Assembly: GCA_029058705.1 (NCBI GenBank)
Contig: JAIDXA010000090.1
Coordinates: 1-7,546, forward strand
DNA length: 7,546 bases
From: Paramuribaculum sp.
Lineage (GTDB): Bacteria; Bacteroidota; Bacteroidia; Bacteroidales; Muribaculaceae
Reading direction: 5' to 3'
The position numbers and the translations under genes are program-made. A model generated the notes under the pieces. The model searched no databases, was not told the DNA's origin, and saw nothing but the letters and a program-made list of their open reading frames with translations. Positions 1 through 5,674 of this stretch are shown here, one piece after another. Within the stretch, counting starts at the first letter, position 1; every line of letters begins with the position of its first letter.

Positions 1-2
1 CT

Positions 3-53
3 GAAAGCGCCAAAAAGACTCTTTCTGATGACCTGAAGAATTTCAAAAAGTGA
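3..53 (+). CDS. C-terminal tail of an upstream gene (partial)
   Basis: An open frame enters from the left edge and encodes ESAKKTLSDDLKNFKK before a TGA stop at 51-53. The other two plus-strand frames are closed by stops within this stretch, and the tail is lysine-rich and hydrophilic, like the end of many small cytoplasmic or coiled-coil proteins. Only 16 residues are visible, so no family can be assigned. The next gene starts 99 bases later behind its own -7 element, so the two are probably not co-transcribed. It could be a chance open frame, but its length and position up to the intergenic AT-rich stretch favour a real gene end. Confidence 0.5.
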   Translation, partial: ESAKKTLSDDLKNFKK

Positions 54-104
54 ATTTATTTCTTAATTCGTGGTAAAGGTAAACATACTCTTAAATTTGT
101 TGAC

Positions 105-112
105 TATCTTTG
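105..112 (+). promoter_or_regulatory. Bacteroidota -7 promoter element for the SGNH hydrolase gene
   Basis: TATCTTTG is a perfect match to the TAnnTTTG -7 consensus of the Bacteroidota primary sigma factor. It lies 40 bases before the ATG at 153, which would give a leader of roughly 30-35 bases. No convincing TTTG -33 box sits 19-21 bases further upstream. TTGAC directly precedes the element, and AATTCGTGGTAAA lies at 65-77; both features recur before the GH3 gene at 3444. Confidence 0.6.
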
Positions 113-152
113 CCAGAGCAATACGTTCAACCACTCGCTCAACGACACAGCA

Positions 153-857
153 ATGAAACACCTGCTCCATCTGCTGATCATTTTTTCAGCCATTATCACC
201 GTCACTGCTGAAGCAGACGCACAGAGCCGCAAAGGCGTCTCAATTCTCGGAGACTCATACTCGACATTCAAAGGATTCATGTCGGACGACAGGAATCGGG
301 TCTGGTATTCGACAGTGGCAAATCCCGAACGGACTGACGTGGACAAAGTCAGCCAGACATGGTGGCACAAACTGATTGTCGACAACGGCTACCGCCTCGA
401 GAAAAACAACTCCTACTCCGGTGCAACCATCTGCAACACAGGCTACAGTAATAACGACTACTCAGACCGTTCTTTTGTCAGCCGCCTCAAGGATCTTGGC
501 TCTCCCGACATTATCTACATTTTCGGCGGAACAAACGACGATTGGGCAAAATCGCCGATGGGCGAATTCAAATACGAGGGCTGGACCGACTCTGACCTCT
601 ATAGCGTCAGACCGGCAATAACCTATATGCTTTCGTCGATCCGCGACTACTACCCCGGCACCGAAATCACGGTCATTGTCAATTCCGACATGCGGGAAGA
701 TGTGGCCGAAGCCCTGCAGACTGCCGCCCGGCATTATGGAGCGGGGCTCGTCGTGCTCCACGACATCGACAAACGCTCCGGCCATCCGACAGTCAAAGGT
801 ATGGCCCAGATAGCCGAACAGATAGCCGCATATGAACGGACAAACGCGCGCCGATAG
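153..857 (+). CDS. Exported SGNH/GDSL-family hydrolase
   Basis: The protein has 234 residues and starts with a Sec signal peptide (hydrophobic stretch about residues 4-18, likely cleavage near ADA/Q24), so it probably acts in the periplasm or outside the cell. Block I is GDSYS at 33-37 with nucleophile Ser35. A block II glycine is plausible in SYSGATI (Gly90). Block III is GGTNDD at 125-130 with oxyanion Asn128. Block V is GHPT with catalytic His211. Members of this superfamily remove acyl groups such as acetyl from sugars or lipids; the substrate cannot be read here. Asp206 is five residues before His211 instead of the usual three. The ATG lies in a CAATG context without a clear Shine-Dalgarno, and no better upstream start is seen. 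The gene seems monocistronic and converges on the GNAT-like gene with a 28-base gap that holds no obvious terminator. Confidence 0.88.
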   Translation: MKHLLHLLIIFSAIITVTAEADAQSRKGVSILGDSYSTFKGFMSDDRNRVWYSTVANPERTDVDKVSQTWWHKLIVDNGYRLEKNNSYSGATICNTGYSNNDYSDRSFVSRLKDLGSPDIIYIFGGTNDDWAKSPMGEFKYEGWTDSDLYSVRPAITYMLSSIRDYYPGTEITVIVNSDMREDVAEALQTAARHYGAGLVVLHDIDKRSGHPTVKGMAQIAEQIAAYERTNARR

Positions 858-885
858 CGCTGCCCTGTCGCCCTTTCAATCCACA

Positions 886-2016
886 CTAAAGCGACTTTTT
901 CCAGGCACGACGACGGCGGTGTTGGCGATAGTTGAAATATTGCCACTGAAGCTGCACGCTTTCGTTGCCCTCAAGTTCAATATTGCTCTCGGCGAACCTG
1001 AACCCATGTTTGTTGTAGACGGGAATAAGATCGGCGAAAAGAAGCGCGTTGACACCACGGCGCTGATACTCTTTCTTGACCGCGATCAGCAGGAGGTCTA
1101 TAACATCATTACGCCCATTTATCGCACGGAGTATGTGATACCACCCGAAAGGAAACAGTTTTCCTTTTGACTTCCGGAGAGCCTTCGAAAGCGAGGGCAT
1201 CGATATACCCACAGCCACAAGCTCGTCATTGGCATCAACAACAACGCTGACACAGTCAAGTCGAAGGAAGCCGAGATACTGGGCGATGTAGTGGTCGATC
1301 TGACGCTCCGAAAGCGGACAATAGCCATAGAGCTGGTCATAAGCTTCATTGATAAGCTTGAACAGCGCTTTTCCGTAGGCATCCTTGAGCTTTTTGCGCG
1401 AAGTGAACTTGACTGTCCTAAGCCCGAATTTCTTCCTGACAATGTCGGCGATCCGCTGGAATTTCTCAGGAATCTCCGCCGGGACCTCAACACGAAACTC
1501 GATCCAGTCAACATCCTTTTCATAGCCCAGCCGTTCCATATGAACCGGATAGTATGGATAGTTATAGATCGTAGCCATCGTGCCCATCTCTTCGAAACCC
1601 TCTATCAGCATCCCCTCGTGATCCATATCGGTAAATCCCATCGGACCGACCATCTCGGCCATGCCTTCCTTGCGGGCCCACTGTTCGGCCGCGTTGAAGA
1701 GAGCGTCAACAACCTCCTTGTCGTCGACAAAATCAACAAATCCGAAACGGGCCTGCTTCCGGCCGGAACGCTCATTGGCCACATCGTTGACTATCGCGAG
1801 GATTCTTCCGGCCGGCTTGCCGTCGCGATAAGCCATAAAGGCCTGCGACCGGCAGAACTCATAGGCGGGATTTTTATTGGGATCCAACGTATGCATATCA
1901 TCCATCCTCATAGAGGGTACATGATACGGCGACCCGGCATAGAGATCGTTTCCAAATTTTACAAACGGACGCAACTGGCCCGGAACCGGAGAGAGGGCTT
2001 TTATTTCAACTGACAT
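886..2016 (-). CDS. GNAT-fold acetyltransferase-like protein (YghO-like family)
   Basis: The chosen start is the ATG at 2016 (MSVEIKALSP), giving 376 residues. An in-frame ATG at 2115 would add 33 residues that lie inside the upstream kinase gene and read as out-of-frame, arginine-rich sequence. The protein looks cytoplasmic, with no signal peptide or membrane segment. The N-terminal half has the block GPMGFTDMDHEGMLIEGF (residues 124-141) that I associate with Bacteroidota and YghO-type proteins annotated as N-acetyltransferases. The C-terminal half carries a GNAT-like acetyl-CoA motif, with strand DLLLIAV (307-313) followed by YQRRGVNALLF (317-327). The acceptor substrate is unknown. It is the last gene of the minus-strand operon; its first 16 bases overlap the end of the pseudokinase gene in another frame, which suggests translational coupling. 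The C-terminus is very basic (RQHRRRRAWKKSL). Family assignment is from recalled pattern only. Confidence 0.8.
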   Translation of the reverse strand: MSVEIKALSPVPGQLRPFVKFGNDLYAGSPYHVPSMRMDDMHTLDPNKNPAYEFCRSQAFMAYRDGKPAGRILAIVNDVANERSGRKQARFGFVDFVDDKEVVDALFNAAEQWARKEGMAEMVGPMGFTDMDHEGMLIEGFEEMGTMATIYNYPYYPVHMERLGYEKDVDWIEFRVEVPAEIPEKFQRIADIVRKKFGLRTVKFTSRKKLKDAYGKALFKLINEAYDQLYGYCPLSERQIDHYIAQYLGFLRLDCVSVVVDANDELVAVGISMPSLSKALRKSKGKLFPFGWYHILRAINGRNDVIDLLLIAVKKEYQRRGVNALLFADLIPVYNKHGFRFAESNIELEGNESVQLQWQYFNYRQHRRRRAWKKSL

Positions 2017-2837
2017 GATGTTTTGAAATCTTGTGGAGTCTGAATGTGACAACCCGCGACAGCCGTGTTTTCTGCGACCTCCTTGGCTTTGGGCGCTCCG
2101 GAGGAATTGAACCAAAGCAGAATCCCGATCATCGCGAGCAGGAAAACAATGATTGCGATATAAAATTTATTATCTGAACGTTGGGCAAGTGCCATACGCA
2201 ACTGATGGATCGAGCGGTAGCGCGCCTTCGGATCTGGGTTGCAGCATTTCTCGGCAATGCGCTTGAGCTGCACCGGAGCCTCCGGAACTGCATTGACAGC
2301 CTCCATGAGGATGCGGCCGAACGCGAGGATGTCGTCAGTCGCTTCGGCAGGAGTCAGCTGATCACGCTGGTCGAATCCGACGTCGATCAGCTTGAGATTT
2401 CCGATGTTCTCCGTGAATATGACCGTTTCCGGACGGAGCGGAAAGTGGACCAGATGGTTGGTCTGTATATACTCCATCGCATCGACCATCTGGGTGCACA
2501 GACGTTTGACATGATCCATCGTGACCTCCTTCCGGTCAATGAGCTTTCTGAGCGAGAGTCCATAGACATCGTCTGTTATTATCGACAGTCCGACACCCGG
2601 AACATCCTCGAAATCATTGATCATGACAATTCCGGGGTGTGCGAGATTGTAGCGCACATCAAATTCCTTCTCGATCATCGCCTGAAAACGCGGATCGTCC
2701 TTATACTGCGGTTTCAGCGTCTTCAACATGACCCATTTGCCATGCTTCTTTCCGGTATAGACGTCATAGTAGGCCTCATCCCACTCCGGAAGCAGTTCGA
2801 GCTCGGTCCATTTTTCCGATATATCCTTGGCTGCCAT
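2001..2837 (-). CDS. Membrane-anchored Ser/Thr kinase-fold protein, likely pseudokinase
   Basis: The protein has 278 residues: a cytoplasmic kinase-like domain (about 20-220), one membrane helix (about 225-243, FYIAIIVFLLAMIGILLWF) and a short tail of about 35 residues with Cys263 and Cys275. Recognisable kinase landmarks are the ATP lysine in WVMLK (Lys39), the alpha-C Glu58 followed by AHPGIV, DVG in place of DFG (152-154), the alpha-F Asp169 in DDILAFGRIL, and Arg206 in NPDPKARYR. The catalytic loop is HFPLRPET (131-138): the HRD aspartate is Pro133 and the metal-binding Asn is Thr138. The glycine-rich loop is also not recognisable. Phosphotransfer is therefore unlikely, and a scaffold or nucleotide-sensing role is more plausible. 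The gene begins 6 bases after the lipoprotein stop and overlaps the GNAT gene by 16 bases. The domain is shorter than a canonical kinase of about 260-280 residues. Confidence 0.85.
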   Translation of the reverse strand: MAAKDISEKWTELELLPEWDEAYYDVYTGKKHGKWVMLKTLKPQYKDDPRFQAMIEKEFDVRYNLAHPGIVMINDFEDVPGVGLSIITDDVYGLSLRKLIDRKEVTMDHVKRLCTQMVDAMEYIQTNHLVHFPLRPETVIFTENIGNLKLIDVGFDQRDQLTPAEATDDILAFGRILMEAVNAVPEAPVQLKRIAEKCCNPDPKARYRSIHQLRMALAQRSDNKFYIAIIVFLLAMIGILLWFNSSGAPKAKEVAENTAVAGCHIQTPQDFKTSCQLK

Positions 2838-2843
2838 AACGCG

Positions 2844-3263
2844 TCAATAAGCTTGGAAGGTCAATCTGTCGCCCGTAAACAGGTCATCGAGTTCAAGAAC
2901 CGCCGGACGCCCTCCGTAGAGACGCATCTGATATTCCCACGGCTGAGTGGCCCCCTGGGCGTAGACATACAGATATTCGGCCCCGCCGCCGCTATACACC
3001 ACCTCCCATGTGATCGGAACGGTGTACCACTGGCCCCGGTCATTGTAACGTCCATAGGTTCCGTTTCCAAAATCATAAAACTGAAATTCGCAGACATCCA
3101 GCTCGACGACAGGCACGCCGTTGACGGCCACAAGCTCCCAGCCATAGTAGGTCAGAAGATTATCACTATAATATTGGTCGCGGTCATCGCACGACACGAG
3201 ACTGAACGTCAGCATAATCAGTGCGGCAACAAGCGCATAGCTTTTCAATTTCAACTGTTTCAT
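2844..3263 (-). CDS. Small predicted lipoprotein, lipocalin-like beta-rich domain
   Basis: The start chosen is the ATG at 3263, giving 139 residues. It begins a clear lipoprotein signal peptide with a basic N-terminus, a hydrophobic core (about 9-20) and the lipobox LVSC with lipidated Cys25. A longer reading from 3359 adds 32 residues, would bury the signal peptide and runs across the promoter element, so it is rejected. The mature part is rich in aromatic and beta-forming residues. It opens with YYGWELVAVNGVPVVEL, resembling the first strand of small lipocalin-like Bacteroidota lipoproteins (W-x-L-V-x-V-N-G), and ends in DRLTFQAY. Acidic residues right after the Cys (CDDRD) resemble the lipoprotein export signal that sends Bacteroidota lipoproteins to the cell surface. 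The function is unknown. It is the first gene of the operon, ahead of the pseudokinase. Confidence 0.8.
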   Translation of the reverse strand: MKQLKLKSYALVAALIMLTFSLVSCDDRDQYYSDNLLTYYGWELVAVNGVPVVELDVCEFQFYDFGNGTYGRYNDRGQWYTVPITWEVVYSGGGAEYLYVYAQGATQPWEYQMRLYGGRPAVLELDDLFTGDRLTFQAY

Positions 3264-3293
3264 GTTCGGAGTTTGATTAGTCCTGAATTCTCG

Positions 3294-3301
3294 CAAATTT
3301 A
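3294..3301 (-). promoter_or_regulatory. -7 promoter element for the lipoprotein-pseudokinase-GNAT operon
   Basis: Read on the minus strand, TAAATTTG matches TAnnTTTG exactly and ends 30 bases before the lipoprotein ATG at 3263. A run of T ending in TTTTTTG lies about 14 bases further upstream, which is too close for a standard -33 box (19-21 bases), so the upstream half is uncertain. It forms one side of a divergent promoter region with the GH3 gene. Confidence 0.55.
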
Positions 3302-3386
3302 CGCATATTTTTTCACAAAAAAGAAAATTCATTCCCTCATAAAACAAAATTCGTGGCAAAAAGCGTAAAAATCCCCTTTTTTGACG

Positions 3387-3394
3387 TAATTTTG
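3387..3394 (+). promoter_or_regulatory. -7 promoter element for the GH3-family gene
   Basis: TAATTTTG matches TAnnTTTG exactly and lies 57 bases before the ATG at 3444, giving a leader of about 45-50 bases. TTGAC at 3381-3385 precedes it by one base. AATTCGTGGCAAA at 3348-3360 is positioned as before the SGNH hydrolase gene. No canonical TTTG -33 box is visible at the usual spacing. Confidence 0.6.
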
Positions 3395-3443
3395 TGTTTT
3401 CTTGTCGCTCTCCGTATTTCTGTCATTCCAACAATAACTGTCA

Positions 3444-4949
3444 ATGAATCCAACCAGATTTATACGCCCTTTTTTTCTTAAGAGACTGAGCGCCATCAGA
3501 CAATTTTCCGACCGGACCGAGGAAATCCAGCGCGCGCAGCTCCGACAGATGATAACAGCCGGTCGTCTGACCCTGTGGGGACGCGACCACGGATTCAGTA
3601 AAATCGACAGCTACGAACAGTTTGCCGCAACAGTTCCGCTGAACCACTACGACCATTTCCGGCCCTACGTCATGAGAATGATCCGTGGCGAAAAAAACGT
3701 TCTGTGGCCCGGCAAAGTCCGACGATTCGCCCAGTCGTCCGGAACGTCAGACGGCAAAAGCAAATACATCCCCGTGACCGACGACTCCCTGCGCCTGAAC
3801 CATTATCACGGCAGCCGCGACGTTGTCACCCACTATCTGAACCTGAATCCAGACAGCCGCATATTTTCCGGAAAGGCTTTCATTCTCGGGGGAAGTTTCG
3901 CCAACGAACTGTCGACCGAAGCCCATAGCCGCGCAAGGGTCGGCGATCTGTCAGCCAATCTCATCGAAGCGATAAACCCGATCGCCAACATCGCACGCAT
4001 CCCCTCAAAACGGATTGCCCTGATGGAAGACTGGACTGAGAAACTTCCGGCACTTGTCGAGGCTTCGATCGACCGCGACGTCACAAACATATCAGGTGTT
4101 CCCTCATGGTTTCTCAAAGTCCTTCAGGAAATCATGGCCCGCAAAAGAGTCTCGGAACTTCATGAAGTCTGGCCGAATCTGGAGGTTTTCTTTCATGGCG
4201 GAATTTCGTTCGACCCCTACCGGGAACTCTACAATTCTATAATCGATCCGAAGCGGATGCATTATCTCGAAACCTACAACGCCTCAGAGGGATTCTTTGC
4301 CGTCAGCGATTCATTTGAGTCAAAATCAATGCTTCTGATAATCGACGGAGGTGTCTTTTTCGAATTCAAGCCGCTCGGCTCGGAACAGCTTCTTCCGGCA
4401 TGGGAGGTCGAATCGGGTAAAATCTACGAACTTATAATCACCGCTTCCAACGGACTATGGCGCTTCCCATTGGGCGATACAGTCAGAATCGAATCGGTCA
4501 ATCCGATCCGCATCTCGATAGCCGGCCGCACCAAAAGCTTCATCAATGCTTTCGGAGAAGAGGTGATGGTCCACAACACCGACGCTGCCCTGACAAAAGC
4601 TTGCGCCAAACTTGGATGCAAAGTGATGAACTATACCGCCGCCCCGGTCTTCACCACCTGCCGGACCCGTGGCCGCCACCAGTGGCTGATCGAATTCGCC
4701 ATACCGCCGTCCGACCTGAACCGGTTCGAAGCGACCCTCGACCATGAGCTGTGTATGGAAAACAGCGATTACCAGGCAAAACGAGCCGGCAATATTTTTC
4801 TTGACCCACTGACTGTCACCGTAGCTTCCGACGGCCTGTTCGACCGTTGGCTCGCCTCGACCGGCAAACTTGGCGGACAGAGGAAGATTCCCCGTCTCGC
4901 CAATGACCGCCACCTGATCGACGCGATGCTCGGATTCAACAATCCCTGA
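3444..4949 (+). CDS. GH3-family acyl-adenylase / amide synthetase-like enzyme
   Basis: The protein has 501 residues, no signal peptide and looks cytoplasmic. It fits the GH3 branch of the ANL adenylating enzymes, named for plant proteins that join amino acids to jasmonate or auxin. Visible motifs in order: the phosphate-binding loop QSSGTSDGKSKYIPVT (97-112), YNASEGFFA (278-286), which corresponds to the adenine and substrate-binding motif, GLWRFPLGDTVRI (337-349) with the ribose-binding Asp345, the hinge motif GRTKSFINAFGEEV (361-374), and the C-terminal GKLGGQRKIPRL (474-485) with a candidate adenylation lysine. Length fits bacterial members (about 500). Bacterial homologues are widespread in Bacteroidota, but their substrates are largely unknown. 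The ATG sits in a CAATG context after its own -7 element. The next gene starts 92 bases later, so read-through is possible but not shown. Confidence 0.9.
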   Translation: MNPTRFIRPFFLKRLSAIRQFSDRTEEIQRAQLRQMITAGRLTLWGRDHGFSKIDSYEQFAATVPLNHYDHFRPYVMRMIRGEKNVLWPGKVRRFAQSSGTSDGKSKYIPVTDDSLRLNHYHGSRDVVTHYLNLNPDSRIFSGKAFILGGSFANELSTEAHSRARVGDLSANLIEAINPIANIARIPSKRIALMEDWTEKLPALVEASIDRDVTNISGVPSWFLKVLQEIMARKRVSELHEVWPNLEVFFHGGISFDPYRELYNSIIDPKRMHYLETYNASEGFFAVSDSFESKSMLLIIDGGVFFEFKPLGSEQLLPAWEVESGKIYELIITASNGLWRFPLGDTVRIESVNPIRISIAGRTKSFINAFGEEVMVHNTDAALTKACAKLGCKVMNYTAAPVFTTCRTRGRHQWLIEFAIPPSDLNRFEATLDHELCMENSDYQAKRAGNIFLDPLTVTVASDGLFDRWLASTGKLGGQRKIPRLANDRHLIDAMLGFNNP

Positions 4950-5041
4950 ACATTTCTTGTTATCTTATCTGTCTGCCTGATCATCTGATCCCTGGTCATC
5001 CGGACTCATAATATTTCTTCACATCAACATCCCAGCCAACA

Positions 5042-5665
5042 ATGAAACGATCAATCCTCACTTTTCTGCTTGCAGCCATATGCGCATCAGCATCGTTTGC
5101 CGCCACAACACGGTTCATCCCCGACCGCAGTAAAATCTCCGCAACAGTCCGCGACCAAAGCGCCTACAAAGCCCTGACCGACCGGTTTGCATCCGGCCAG
5201 AAACTGAGCGCACCGGAAATAGCCACCGTCTACTACGGAACAGCCCTGCAACCCGCATTCAATCCGAACCAAAGCTATCCCGACATAGCGCGCACTTATG
5301 CCGCAGGCGACTATGCCACCGCCCTGTCGCTAATATGGTCGGCTCTCGCAAAGGATCCGGCCAACCTCTACCTTCTTTTCACCGGCTATGGATCGGCCGC
5401 AAGCCTGGGCAACCAGGAGGCGGCATCTCTGCTGCAAAACCGCCTGCTACAGGTTTGCGACCTGATTTTCAGCACAGGCACAGGTGTGAGTCAGGACAGC
5501 CCCTATCTTGTTGTCCGGCCCTCCGACATCGACGAATTTCTGATCAAATACATTCAGCCCAAAAAAATCAACGGGCGCGCCAAGATAGGCAATCTCGATG
5601 CCTGCCGCGTTGATATCGAGGGCATCGACAACGATGTCATCATGTATTTCTCCGCATTCAATTAA
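5042..5665 (+). CDS. Secreted DUF4919-like protein
   Basis: The protein has 207 residues with a signal peptide (MKRSILTFLLAAICASASFA, likely cleavage after Ala20), so it should be exported to the periplasm or beyond. The mature part matches my memory of DUF4919, a Bacteroidota-restricted family: a helix ending in LSAPEIATVYYGTALQPAFN (55-74), a TPR-like helix pair GDYATALSLIWSALAKDPAN (89-108), GTGVSQDSPYLVVRPSDIDEFL (146-167), and a closing DVIMYFSAFN. There are no catalytic motifs I can name, and the function is unknown. Its stop is 9 bases before the sulfatase ATG, so the two are almost surely co-transcribed. The 92-base gap upstream holds no exact TAnnTTTG element, only a weaker AT-rich TAATATTTC at 5009-5017 and short CTGATC-type repeats at 4977-5000. 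Confidence 0.78.
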   Translation: MKRSILTFLLAAICASASFAATTRFIPDRSKISATVRDQSAYKALTDRFASGQKLSAPEIATVYYGTALQPAFNPNQSYPDIARTYAAGDYATALSLIWSALAKDPANLYLLFTGYGSAASLGNQEAASLLQNRLLQVCDLIFSTGTGVSQDSPYLVVRPSDIDEFLIKYIQPKKINGRAKIGNLDACRVDIEGIDNDVIMYFSAFN

Positions 5666-5674
5666 AGGCGCCAT

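Noticed and set aside
848..860. GCGC-CGATA-GCGC hairpin at the convergent gene ends
   Set aside because: The stem is only four base pairs of self-complementary sequence, partly inside the coding region and without a T-tract.
1291..2013. Plus-strand open frame of 240 codons opposite the GNAT-like gene
   Set aside because: It lies wholly inside the conserved minus-strand gene and its translation shows no family motif.
2017..2115. Upstream in-frame start for the GNAT-like protein
   Set aside because: The extra 33 residues overlap the pseudokinase gene in another frame and are compositionally odd; the family-like sequence begins at MSVEIKAL.
2001..2837. Calling the kinase-fold protein an active Ser/Thr kinase
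   Set aside because: The catalytic Asp and metal-binding Asn are replaced by Pro and Thr, and no glycine-rich loop is recognisable.
3264..3359. Upstream in-frame start for the lipoprotein
   Set aside because: It would put 32 residues before a canonical lipoprotein signal peptide and include the TAAATTTG promoter element.
2181..3368. Long plus-strand open frame of 395 codons opposite the pseudokinase and lipoprotein genes
   Set aside because: It spans two better-supported minus-strand genes with clear kinase and lipoprotein features, crosses their gap and promoter, and its translation has no recognisable domain. It is a shadow of the opposite strand.
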